NCBI RefSeq assembly: GCF_002930615.1
Contig: NZ_PSNX01000003.1
Coordinates: forward strand, 124,001 to 188,000
Reading direction: 5' to 3'
Length of the DNA: 64,000 nt
Origin: Caldimonas caldifontis
GTDB lineage: Bacteria > Pseudomonadota > Gammaproteobacteria > Burkholderiales > Burkholderiaceae_C
Shown in pieces: positions 56,481-64,000 of this stretch. A program made the position numbers and the translations under genes. Position 1 is the first letter of the stretch; every line of letters begins with the position of its first letter. The notes below the pieces were generated by a model. It was not told the DNA's origin, searched no databases, and was given only the letters and a program-made list of their open reading frames with translations.

Positions 56481-57359
56481 ATGCGTCGTCGTATTCCCAG
56501 CACCGCTGCCCTTTCAGCCTTCGAGGCGGCCGCCCGCCACGAAAGCTTCACACGTGCGGCCGACGAACTCCACATGACGCAAAGCGCCGTGTGCCGCCAG
56601 ATCGCCACGCTGGAGTCCGGCCTGGGGGTGGAGCTGTTCCGCCGCACGCGCCGCGGAGTGAAGCTCACCGCCGCAGGCCTGGCCTACGGGCGCCGTGTGG
56701 CCGAGCGCCTGGCAGCGCTGGAGCGCGACACGCTGGAGCTGATGTCCACCCAGGGCCAGGGCGGCGTGATCGAGCTGGCGGTCGTGCCCACCTTCGCCAC
56801 CCACTGGCTGCTGCCGCGCATCCCCGCCTTCCAGCGCGAACACCCGCACATCCAGCTCAACCTGCACACGCGCGTGCGGCCCTTCCTGTTCGACGATTCC
56901 GGGCTGGACCTGGCGCTGTACGCCGGCGACGGCCACTGGCCCGGCTGCGAGACGCGTCTGCTGATGCCCGAGCGGCTGATCGCGGTGTGTGCGCCGGCCT
57001 TGATCGCCCCGCGCAAGCGCATCACCCCCGAGCAGCTCGCCGCCTTGCCCCTGCTGCAGCAGACCACACGCCCCCACGCCTGGCGCCGCTGGTTCGCCGC
57101 GGCCGGTGTGGACACCGACCGCAGCCTGCAGGGGCCGCGTTACGAGCTGTTCTCGATGTCGGTGCAGGCGGCACTGCTGGGCCTGGGCGTGGCCCTGGTG
57201 CCCGACTTCGCGGCTGAAGCCGAGCTGGCCGCCGGCCGTCTCATCGAACCCGCCACCAGCGCATGCGAGAGCGACCGCGCCTACTACCTCGCGCTGCCGG
57301 AGTCGCAGCCGGCGTCGGAGGCGGTGCAGGTGTTTGCGCGCTGGGTGATGCACCGCTGA
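56481..57359 (+). CDS. LysR-family regulator of the glutarate module (GcvA/GcdR-like)
   Basis: 292 aa. The N-terminal winged HTH (STAALSAFEAAARHESFTRAADELHMTQSAVCRQIATLE) is followed by a ligand-binding domain with the GcvA-like segment VVPTFATHWLLPRIPAF. ATG at 56481 is preferred because AGGAG lies 7 bases before it, but only one base before the alternative ATG at 56475. It is divergent from gcdH, with a 135-bp intergenic region that should hold the LysR site. Confidence 0.88.
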   Translation: MRRRIPSTAALSAFEAAARHESFTRAADELHMTQSAVCRQIATLESGLGVELFRRTRRGVKLTAAGLAYGRRVAERLAALERDTLELMSTQGQGGVIELAVVPTFATHWLLPRIPAFQREHPHIQLNLHTRVRPFLFDDSGLDLALYAGDGHWPGCETRLLMPERLIAVCAPALIAPRKRITPEQLAALPLLQQTTRPHAWRRWFAAAGVDTDRSLQGPRYELFSMSVQAALLGLGVALVPDFAAEAELAAGRLIEPATSACESDRAYYLALPESQPASEAVQVFARWVMHR

Positions 57360-57467
57360 ACACCGACCACCGTGATGTGAGAAGGGGGTGCAAGTGGTCG
57401 TGGCGGCCGCACGCGTCGGGAACTATCCTTCACCTCTTCATCATCGGGCGGGACCGAGGAGCAGACA

Positions 57468-58397
57468 TTGACCTCCCCCATCATTGCCGTGCAGGGCCTG
57501 CACAAGACCTATGCCTCGGGCCACGTGGCCCTGAAGGCGCTCGACCTGGAGATCCGCCGCGGCGAGATCTTCGCGCTGCTCGGCCCCAACGGGGCGGGCA
57601 AAACCACGCTGATCAGCATCCTGTGCGGCATCGTCACGCCCAGCGGCGGGCGCGCCCTGATCGACGGCTACGAGCTGGCGCGCGACTACCGCGCCGTGCG
57701 CAGCCTCATCGGCCTGGTGCCGCAGGAACTCTCCACCGACGCCTTCGAGACGGTGTGGGCCACGGTGACCTTCAGCCGCGGCCTGTTCGGCAAGCCGGCG
57801 AACCCCGCGCTGATCGAACGCATCCTGAAGGACCTGTCGCTGTGGGACAAGCGTGATGCCAAGATCCGCACGCTGTCGGGCGGCATGAAGCGCCGCGTGA
57901 TGATCGCCAAGGCGCTGAGCCACGAGCCGGGCATCCTCTTCCTCGACGAACCCACGGCCGGCGTGGACGTGGAGCTGCGCCGCGACATGTGGGCGCTGGT
58001 GCGCCGCCTGCGCGAGCAGGGGGTCACCATCATCCTGACCACCCACTACATCGAGGAAGCCGAGGAGATGGCCGACCGCATCGGCGTGATCAACCACGGC
58101 GAGCTCATCCTCGTGCAGGACAAGGTCACGCTGATGCGCCAGCTCGGCAAGAAGCGGCTCACCCTGCAGCTGCAGCAGCCGCTGGCCACCGTGCCCGGCG
58201 GCATGAACGGTTACGACCTGGAGCTGGGCGGCAACGGCCACGAACTCATCTACACCTTCGATGCGCAGGCCGAGCACTCCGGCATCGCCGGGCTGCTCAA
58301 GCGGCTGGACGAGCAGGGCATCGCCTTCAAGGACCTCCACACCGAGCAGAGCTCGCTGGAAGAAATCTTCGTCAACCTCGTGAGGCAAGCCCGATGA
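57468..58397 (+). CDS. ABC-2 type exporter ATP-binding protein
   Basis: A 309-aa ATPase: Walker [10 protein letters not shown], signature LSGGMKRRV, Walker [11 protein letters not shown] and H-loop [14 protein letters not shown]. The C-terminal extension ([28 protein letters not shown]) is typical of YadG-like or DrrA-like exporters. The start codon is TTG, with GAGGAG six bases upstream. It overlaps the permease start as ATGA. Confidence 0.92.
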   Translation: MTSPIIAVQGLHKTYASGHVALKALDLEIRRGEIFALLGPNGAGKTTLISILCGIVTPSGGRALIDGYELARDYRAVRSLIGLVPQELSTDAFETVWATVTFSRGLFGKPANPALIERILKDLSLWDKRDAKIRTLSGGMKRRVMIAKALSHEPGILFLDEPTAGVDVELRRDMWALVRRLREQGVTIILTTHYIEEAEEMADRIGVINHGELILVQDKVTLMRQLGKKRLTLQLQQPLATVPGGMNGYDLELGGNGHELIYTFDAQAEHSGIAGLLKRLDEQGIAFKDLHTEQSSLEEIFVNLVRQAR

Positions 58398-59155
58398 ACT
58401 GGTATGCCATCCGCGCCATCTACCACTTCGAGATCGCACGCACCCTGCGCACCCTGGGGCAGAGCATCGCCTCGCCGGTGATCTCCACCTCCCTGTACTT
58501 CGTCGTCTTCGGCTCGGCCATCGGCTCACGCATGGTGGCCATCGATGGCATCAGCTACGGCGCCTTCATCGTACCGGGGCTGATCATGCTGGCCATCATC
58601 ACCGAAAGCCTCTCGAACGGCTCCTTCGGCATCTACATGCCCAAGTTCACCGGCACGATCTACGAGCTGCTGTCGGCCCCGGTGTCGGCGCTGGAGGTGG
58701 TGATCGGCTACGTGGGTGCGGCGGCGAGCAAGTCCATCGTGCTGGGGCTCATCATCCTGGCCACGGCGCGGCTGTTCGTGGATTTCTCCATCGCCCACCC
58801 GCTGTGGATGATCGGTTTCCTGGTGCTGACCTCGATCACCTTCAGCCTCTTCGGCTTCATCCTCGGCCTGTGGGCCGACGGCTTCGAGAAGCTGCAGATC
58901 GTGCCGCTGCTCATCATCACCCCGCTGGCCTTCCTGGGCGGCAGCTTCTATTCGATCAGCATGCTGCCCCCGGTGTGGCAGACGGTGAGCCTGTTCAACC
59001 CCGTGGTCTACCTGATCAGCGGCTTCCGCTGGAGCTTCTACGGCGTGGCCGACGTGGCCGTGGGCGTGAGCCTGCTGGCCATCGCCGGCTTCCTGCTCGT
59101 GTGCCTGGGGATCGTGGGCTGGATCTTCCGCACGGGCTGGCGGCTCAGGGCCTGA
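58394..59155 (+). CDS. ABC-2 type exporter permease (YadH-like)
   Basis: A 253-aa protein with six hydrophobic segments: [33 protein letters not shown] and [16 protein letters not shown] are typical of the YadH/NodJ family. With the ATPase upstream it forms a complete exporter. The substrate is unknown. Its 3' end overlaps the convergent DUF1810 gene by 11 bases. Confidence 0.9.
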   Translation: MNWYAIRAIYHFEIARTLRTLGQSIASPVISTSLYFVVFGSAIGSRMVAIDGISYGAFIVPGLIMLAIITESLSNGSFGIYMPKFTGTIYELLSAPVSALEVVIGYVGAAASKSIVLGLIILATARLFVDFSIAHPLWMIGFLVLTSITFSLFGFILGLWADGFEKLQIVPLLIITPLAFLGGSFYSISMLPPVWQTVSLFNPVVYLISGFRWSFYGVADVAVGVSLLAIAGFLLVCLGIVGWIFRTGWRLRA

Positions 59156-59573
59156 GTTGGCGCAAGGTGGCCTCGCAGCGCCGCCCCTGGCACCACCGGT
59201 CCAGCGCCTGCGAGAACACCGAGCCTTCGCCGTCCACGGCCTCGAAGAGCGTCATGCACGAACAGAACTTGAGATCGTCGGGCGAACCGAAGACCTCGTG
59301 CAGCGTGCGGCCCCGCACCGACATCACCGCGTCGACGCACTCGCGCAGCCTTGCGCCCAGCACCGGGTGGGCCAGGTAGGCGCGGGCCTCGTCCAGATCG
59401 GCCAGGCCGTAATGCCGTGCGGTGGCGCTGCGGCCCAGCACGCGCAACTGCGGAAAGACGAACCACATCCAGTGCGTGCGCTTGGCACCGGCGCGCAGTT
59501 CGGCCAGCGCGGTGTGAAACACCGGGTCCTGGGCGTCGATGAAGCGCTGGAGATCGTGCCGGTCGCTGAGCAT
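59145..59573 (-). CDS. DUF1810 family protein
   Basis: A ~142-aa cytoplasmic protein of the NADAR-like DUF1810 group: [56 protein letters not shown] and [15 protein letters not shown] are characteristic. The biochemical role is not established. Start at 59573 is a choice; ATG three codons upstream (59582) is equally possible. Confidence 0.85.
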   Translation of the reverse strand: MLSDRHDLQRFIDAQDPVFHTALAELRAGAKRTHWMWFVFPQLRVLGRSATARHYGLADLDEARAYLAHPVLGARLRECVDAVMSVRGRTLHEVFGSPDDLKFCSCMTLFEAVDGEGSVFSQALDRWCQGRRCEATLRQLRP

Positions 59574-59692
59574 GGCGCCCATCCTGTCACGCCGTTCATG
59601 CTGTCGGCAAGCCCTTCAACCCGCAGAACGCTGGCGGCGAGCGATCGGCACGCGCCGCTCACCCCGGACACGGACTTCGAGCCCGGCCCTGC

Positions 59693-59706
59693 TTGACGCG
59701 GGTCAA
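59693..59706. promoter_or_regulatory. FNR/CRP-family box candidate
   Basis: TTGACGCGGGTCAA, perfect TTGAC-N4-GTCAA arms, resembles FNR/Anr/Dnr-type sites (TTGAT-N4-ATCAA). It lies between the DUF1810 gene and the MgtE-like gene, 79 bases before the latter, and may place it under oxygen or nitrogen-oxide control. A single unsupported site. Confidence 0.4.
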
Positions 59707-59784
59707 GACCCCCGGGCCGGGCGCTTGGCGCCTCGCGCCCAAGCGCGTACCGTGGATGGCGTCGTTCCTGCCGACCGCCCGTCC

Positions 59785-60768
59785 ATGCCCCCGCACCCCC
59801 TACACCCCGACAGCTCCGCCCGGCGCACGGGCCCGCATGGCCTGCAGGCGCTGGCCCACGAGACGGCCGCGGCGCTGCGCGAGCGCGTGCAGCGCGAAGG
59901 CCTGCGCCATTGGGACCTGGTGTGCGTCACCGAAGCCGACGGCCGGCTGCTGGGCACGCTCACGCCCAGCGAGCTGCTGGCCCTGGCACCGCACCAGACG
60001 CTGGGCAAGGCGGCCCGCCGCGACGCCCCGCGCGTGAGCCCGGGCACCGACCAGGAGCACATGGCCTCGCTGGCCCTGCACCACTGCGTCACGGCCATGC
60101 CGGTGGTGGACGAGGACGGACGGCTGGTGGGTGTGGTGGGCGCGGCTACGCTGATGGACATCCTGCGCCGCGAGCATGTGGAGGACCTGCACCGCCTGGC
60201 CGGCATCGCCCGTGAGTCCGTTGACGCGGACCAGGCCCGCCAGGCCCTGACGGCCCCGCCGCTGCGGCGTGCCCGCCACCGCCTGCCCTGGCTGCTGGTG
60301 GGGCTGGCCGGCAGCATGGTGGCCACCTACATCGTCTCGCGCTTCGAGGCCACGCTGGAGGCGCGCCCCATGCTGGCCTTCTTCGTGCCGGGCTTGGTCT
60401 ACCTGGCCGATGCCATCGGCACCCAGACCGAGGCGGTGGCGGTGCGCGGCCTGTCGCTGAGCCACCAGCCCCTGGGCCGGATGCTGGTGGCCGAGCTGCG
60501 CACCGGGCTGCTGATGGGCGGGGTGCTGGGGCTGCTGGCCTTTCCGATGGTCTGGCTGGTGTTCGGCGAGCTGGCCCTGGCCGCCGCCGTGGCGCTTGCC
60601 CTGAGCGGCGCCAGCATGGTGGCCACCGGCCTGGGCCTGCTGCTGCCCTGGGGACTGACCCGCCTGGGCCTGGACCCGGCCTATGGCAGCGGCCCGCTGG
60701 CCACCATCGTGCAGGACCTGCTGAGCCTGCTGATCTACTTCGGCTGCGTGACGGCGGTCGTAGTCTGA
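59785..60768 (+). CDS. CBS-domain MgtE-like magnesium/divalent cation transporter
   Basis: A 327-aa protein. A CBS pair (VTEADGRLLGTLTPSELLAL, VDEDGRLVGVVGAATLMDIL) is followed by a five-helix SLC41/MgtE membrane domain with PGLVYLADAIGTQTEAVAVRG, the conserved Mg2+-pore segment, and the end LLSLLIYFGC. It lacks the N-terminal MgtE_N domain, so is shorter than classic MgtE (about 450). The ATG at 59785 lies just before the first CBS domain; an in-frame GTG at 59752 is possible. Confidence 0.85.
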   Translation: MPPHPLHPDSSARRTGPHGLQALAHETAAALRERVQREGLRHWDLVCVTEADGRLLGTLTPSELLALAPHQTLGKAARRDAPRVSPGTDQEHMASLALHHCVTAMPVVDEDGRLVGVVGAATLMDILRREHVEDLHRLAGIARESVDADQARQALTAPPLRRARHRLPWLLVGLAGSMVATYIVSRFEATLEARPMLAFFVPGLVYLADAIGTQTEAVAVRGLSLSHQPLGRMLVAELRTGLLMGGVLGLLAFPMVWLVFGELALAAAVALALSGASMVATGLGLLLPWGLTRLGLDPAYGSGPLATIVQDLLSLLIYFGCVTAVVV

Positions 60769-60773
60769 GCCTC

Positions 60774-61817
60774 TCAGGCCGCGGCAAGCCGACGCTGCTC
60801 CGCGTCCGGGGTCGGGCCGCTGACAAAGGCATCGGAAAAGAAGTCCTGCGGCGCCAGGCCCAGGTGCTGCACCGCCGTCTGCCTCAGGGCCGTCACCAGG
60901 GCCGGCGCTCCGCAGGCGTAGAGCTCGTGGCCGGCCAGTGACGCCAACCGCGCCAGCAAGGCCTGGCGGACGTCGCCGCGGAAGACCTCGGGCGGGGTGT
61001 CGGCGATCGGCTCGCTCACGGCCGGCACGAACTCCAGCCCGGGCAGCAGGCGCTGCCACCGCTGCACGGCCGCGCCCAGGTAGAGGTGTTCGAGCCGGCG
61101 CCCGCCCCACAGCAGGGTCACGGGGCGCCGCGAGTCGCCTCGTTTGACCATGTCGTCGAGGATGGACTTGATCGGGGCGAATCCGGTGCCCCCTGCCACG
61201 AACACCAGGGGGGCCTGGCTGTCTTCGCGCAGCCCGAAGCTGCCATAAGGCCCCTCGATGCGCACCGCGTCGCCGGGCTGCAGCGTCGGCAGCACCGCGC
61301 TGAAGCGCCCGCCCGGCACGTGCCGGATGTGCAGCGTGACACCATCGCTCTCGTGGGGCGGATTGGCCATCGAGTACGAACGGCGGCTGCCGTCGTCCAG
61401 GATCACCTGCAGGTACTGGCCTGCACGGAACTTCAGGCGCTGGCCCGCCGGCAGGCGCAACTGCAGCAGCGAGACATCGGAGGCGACCATCTGGTGCTTG
61501 TAGACCTTGGCCACGAAGGTCTTCGCCGCGGCCGGGTCCACGCGGCGATACCGGGTGGGGGAGATGAGGAGATCGCTGCGCGCCACGCACAGGCACAGCA
61601 GCACCTGATCGGGGTCGCAAGCCTCATGGTGTAGGGGCGCCCCGCCAAGACCCTCGACCAGGCCCTCGTCCACACGGCCGGCACAGTTGGCGCACATGCC
61701 TTTGCGGCAGGAGTGGGGCAGCTCGATGCCGGCCGCCAGGGCCGCGTCGAGCACGGTCTGGCCCGGCGCACAGGGAAAGTGCAGATCGGTCTGGGCGATG
61801 CGGATGGTGTGGCTCAT
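60774..61817 (-). CDS. tphA1: Terephthalate 1,2-dioxygenase-type reductase
   Basis: An electron-transfer protein of 347 aa that passes electrons from NAD(P)H to the Rieske oxygenase. The N-terminal plant-type [2Fe-2S] domain has Cys37, Cys42, Cys45 and Cys77. Then come the flavin-binding [10 protein letters not shown] and the NAD-binding [14 protein letters not shown], with the C-terminal CGAP. It overlaps tphB by four bases and is last in the order tphA2-A3-B-A1, as in Comamonas tph operons. As I recall it, the length and layout match TphA1. Confidence 0.87.
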   Translation of the reverse strand: MSHTIRIAQTDLHFPCAPGQTVLDAALAAGIELPHSCRKGMCANCAGRVDEGLVEGLGGAPLHHEACDPDQVLLCLCVARSDLLISPTRYRRVDPAAAKTFVAKVYKHQMVASDVSLLQLRLPAGQRLKFRAGQYLQVILDDGSRRSYSMANPPHESDGVTLHIRHVPGGRFSAVLPTLQPGDAVRIEGPYGSFGLREDSQAPLVFVAGGTGFAPIKSILDDMVKRGDSRRPVTLLWGGRRLEHLYLGAAVQRWQRLLPGLEFVPAVSEPIADTPPEVFRGDVRQALLARLASLAGHELYACGAPALVTALRQTAVQHLGLAPQDFFSDAFVSGPTPDAEQRRLAAA

Positions 61818-62785
61818 GAGGGGCTCTCGGTCGGGGCGCCAGGCTGCGTCAGGCCAGCCAGCAGGCGCAGGGTGCGGATCATGGCGTCGGGCCGCGCGAC
61901 ACCCCGGCCGGCGATGTCCATCGCGCAGCCATGCCCGACGCTGGACAGCAGCACGTCGGCCCCGATGCTCAGGGCGCTGGCGGCCTGCGGAGCCAGCAGT
62001 TTCACGGGGATGTGCCCCTGGTCGTGCAGCATGGCCACGTACAGATCGTGGGCCCGGCGGGCCAGCATGGCATCCGCGCCTTCGGGGCCGTCGACCTGGT
62101 GGCCCTCGGCCCGCAGGGTCGCGACGGCCGGGGCCACCAAGGCCTCGTCCTCGGGCCCGAAAAGGCCCCCTTCGGACGCATGCGGATTGAGCCCGAAGAC
62201 TCCGACGGCCGGCTGCGGCACGCCCAGCAGCCGGCAGGCCCTCAGGCCCGCCCGGGCCGCGGCCGCCACGCGCTGGGGCGTGATGCGCGCCAGCGCCGAG
62301 GCCACGCTTTCGTGCAGCGTCACGTGCACGATGCGCAGGCCTGCACCCACCAGCATCAGGAAGACCTCGTCCTCGCGCAGGCCGCAGACGCGCGCCACCA
62401 GGGAGGGATAGCCGCTGAAGGCCACGCCGGCCCGGGCGACGGCCCCCTCGTGATGCGGCCCGGCCGCCACGGCGTCATGCCGGCCGGCGCAGCAGGCCTG
62501 CAGCGCGGCGGTGGCCGCGGCCACGGCACTGGCGCCCGCCTCGGCATGCACCAGGCCGGGACGCGAGGCCGACGGGGAGGGCTCGGGCGTGGCGACGCGC
62601 GCCACGCGCTCGAGCAGATCGATCAGGCCGAGCTGCTGCGCCGTGCGCTCGAGCACCCCGGGCGGGCCGTACAGGGTCAGGTGCAGGCCCTGCTCGCCCT
62701 GCAGGGCCTGCACCGCCTTCAGCGCGATCTCCGGGCCGATCCCGTTCGGATCGCCCACGGCCAGGGCCAGGCGCCGTGTGCTCAT
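61814..62785 (-). CDS. tphB: TphB-like cis-dihydrodiol dicarboxylate dehydrogenase (PdxA family)
   Basis: 323 aa. The PdxA-like start [20 protein letters not shown], then [56 protein letters not shown] and [30 protein letters not shown]. This resembles TphB (1,2-dihydroxy-3,5-cyclohexadiene-1,4-dicarboxylate dehydrogenase, to protocatechuate) more than true PdxA. The ATG at 62785 begins the family start exactly. Between tphA3 and tphA1, this makes vitamin B6 synthesis an unlikely role. Confidence 0.87.
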   Translation of the reverse strand: MSTRRLALAVGDPNGIGPEIALKAVQALQGEQGLHLTLYGPPGVLERTAQQLGLIDLLERVARVATPEPSPSASRPGLVHAEAGASAVAAATAALQACCAGRHDAVAAGPHHEGAVARAGVAFSGYPSLVARVCGLREDEVFLMLVGAGLRIVHVTLHESVASALARITPQRVAAAARAGLRACRLLGVPQPAVGVFGLNPHASEGGLFGPEDEALVAPAVATLRAEGHQVDGPEGADAMLARRAHDLYVAMLHDQGHIPVKLLAPQAASALSIGADVLLSSVGHGCAMDIAGRGVARPDAMIRTLRLLAGLTQPGAPTESPS

Positions 62786-62795
62786 CGTCCGGTCC

Positions 62796-63269
62796 TCACA
62801 GCGGCAGCGCCAGCAGGGTGTCGGTGACGGTGCTGTCGCACACGGCCACGCGCTCGGCCAGCAGCAGGCGCCCCCCTTCGCGCACGAAGCGGTCGTGGTA
62901 GGCACCGGTGGCGAACAGCTCGGTCGGGCCGGTGGCCATGATGCGTGCCACCATGAACGGCGTGCGCGCTTCGATGGCCGCCTGGCCGTAGCCGGTGATC
63001 CACGGCATGCCCAGTAGGTGCCGGTAGCGGTGGCGCTCGTAGATGTTGGCCTCGCGCAGCGCCGCCACCCGGTCTTCGAGCATGGCGCGCGAGTCGGCAT
63101 AGACGATGCCGGCCGGCAGGCCCTCGCGGTGGTTCTCCACGTGCGTGATGCGGTAGTGGCAGCGTTCGGTGAAGAAGCCCGGCCAGGACTCCAGGGCGTC
63201 GCCGTCGATCGCATCGGCATAAGCGGCGTTGAAGGTGCACAGCTCGATCAGGTCGTGATGGACGTCCAT
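62796..63269 (-). CDS. tphA3: Terephthalate 1,2-dioxygenase-type small (beta) subunit
   Basis: 157 aa, the length of aromatic-ring-hydroxylating dioxygenase beta subunits. [58 protein letters not shown] and the end [17 protein letters not shown] match TphA3 closely from memory. It provides structural support to the catalytic alpha subunit. It begins one base before the alpha stop and ends 10 bases before tphB. Confidence 0.88.
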   Translation of the reverse strand: MDVHHDLIELCTFNAAYADAIDGDALESWPGFFTERCHYRITHVENHREGLPAGIVYADSRAMLEDRVAALREANIYERHRYRHLLGMPWITGYGQAAIEARTPFMVARIMATGPTELFATGAYHDRFVREGGRLLLAERVAVCDSTVTDTLLALPL

Positions 63270-63270
63270 C

Positions 63271-64000
63271 TCACACCCCCATCAGGCTGCGGTAGGCTTT
63301 CCAGAAGCCGCGCACCGAGGCCTCGGTGGCGCGGCCCTCGCTGGAACAGGCCTGCTCGCCGCCCATCTCGAGCACCGCCTCCTGGTCCCGGGCTCCGGCG
63401 ATGCCACGCTGCACGAAACCGCCCACGGCTCCGTCCTCCATCGAGATGAACCCCGCCGGGCCGATCAGGTTGGCCTGTTTGAGCCTCACCTGGCGCTGCT
63501 CGGCGGTGTCGTCGGCATAGCCCAGATAGGTCCAGTTCAGCTCGCTGCGGCCCGTGCCCTTGGGCAGCACCTGGCGCACGGCCAGGCAGTTCTGGATCTG
63601 CTGCAGCACAAAGCCGGGGAAGACCGAGAGGATCTGCAGCGTCACGCCGTCGTCGAACTCGGGAAAGCCCTGCAGCAGCGTGGGGTCCTTGAGGCGGTAG
63701 CGGTCCGTGTCCGAGCGCAGCCCCTGCTCCTTGTAGGACGTGTCCTTGGCCTGCGGGTCGATCATCGAGTAGCTCACATGGTGAGCACCGCTGTCGTCGA
63801 CGATGACGCCCCCCTTCTGCGACAGGCGGTTGAGCTCGAAGGTCGTGAAGAACAGGTGCAGCAGGCTCGCGTGGTAGCTGTCCTTCACGTTCTCGACATA
63901 GAGCTTCCAGTTGTTGGGCAGGCCCTGGGTGAAACGGCCGATCACCTGCACCGGCTTGTGCAGCACGCGCTCGATGCGCTGGCAGATCTCCTCGCCAAGA
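63271..64000 (-). CDS. tphA2: Terephthalate 1,2-dioxygenase-type large (alpha) subunit, 5' truncated by window
   Basis: The C-terminal ~240 residues of a Rieske oxygenase alpha subunit; the N-terminal Rieske domain lies beyond the right edge. Visible is the catalytic-domain segment [20 protein letters not shown] with the iron-binding His and nearby Asp, followed by [13 protein letters not shown] and [21 protein letters not shown], which resemble TphA2 as remembered. With the reductase, beta subunit and dehydrogenase it forms a terephthalate-type operon. Confidence 0.87.
   Translation of the reverse strand, partial: LGEEICQRIERVLHKPVQVIGRFTQGLPNNWKLYVENVKDSYHASLLHLFFTTFELNRLSQKGGVIVDDSGAHHVSYSMIDPQAKDTSYKEQGLRSDTDRYRLKDPTLLQGFPEFDDGVTLQILSVFPGFVLQQIQNCLAVRQVLPKGTGRSELNWTYLGYADDTAEQRQVRLKQANLIGPAGFISMEDGAVGGFVQRGIAGARDQEAVLEMGGEQACSSEGRATEASVRGFWKAYRSLMGV

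Noticed and set aside
61814-62785. True pdxA (vitamin B6 synthesis)
   Set aside because: It lies between dioxygenase subunits and resembles TphB in its internal segments, so a catabolic role fits better.

Overview
The window is GC-rich chromosomal DNA from what looks like a betaproteobacterium of the order Burkholderiales (Comamonadaceae/Sphaerotilaceae type). This is an inference from its gene content: two orphan Bug-type (TctC) binding proteins, a malonate (mat) cluster, a terephthalate-type (tph) dioxygenase cluster, glutaryl-CoA degradation genes and a Kps-type capsule locus. No rRNA, tRNA, CRISPR array or insertion sequence was recognised.

Left part (1-15.7 kb): the end of a Liv-type ABC importer runs, without a stop codon, into an aldehyde dehydrogenase. 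A probable type VI secretion effector and its membrane partner follow, bracketed by an 81-bp duplicated dehydrogenase tail. Next come a Bug binding protein, a Liv-type binding protein, a TauE/SafE-type transporter, and a malonate operon with a GntR regulator, malonyl-CoA decarboxylase, Bug binding protein, enoyl-CoA hydratase-like protein and malonyl-CoA synthetase.

Middle (15.8-45.1 kb): a membrane protein, hipBA, kdsA and four small toxin-antitoxin modules lead to a polysaccharide locus. ugd is divergent; manC, manB, gmd and rmd form a complete GDP-D-rhamnose pathway. kpsE, kpsM, kpsT and kpsD encode the export machine. A separate AT-richer cassette carries a WbdD-like methyltransferase/kinase/coiled-coil protein and a 1043-residue multi-domain glycosyltransferase. 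Two more GT4 enzymes, a half-length KpsC, KpsS and a PhyH-type dioxygenase close the locus. Read together, the locus should make a D-rhamnose-containing, lipid-anchored capsule whose chain end may be capped and measured by the WbdD-like protein. WbdD is known from O-antigen systems whose Wzt carries a carbohydrate-binding domain, and the short KpsT here lacks one. This hybrid is the most interesting feature of the window.

Right part (45.1-64 kb): further toxin-antitoxin modules (PIN pairs and a second HepT/MntA pair) sit among pyrE, a DUF4124 protein, a MATE transporter, a DUF4143 ATPase whose start abuts a large inverted repeat, acetoacetyl-CoA synthetase, a gcdH/CaiB/LysR glutarate module, an ABC-2 exporter, a DUF1810 protein and an MgtE-like transporter. 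The window ends with tphA1, tphB, tphA3 and partial tphA2 on the minus strand, in the order of the known tphA2-A3-B-A1 operon for terephthalate.
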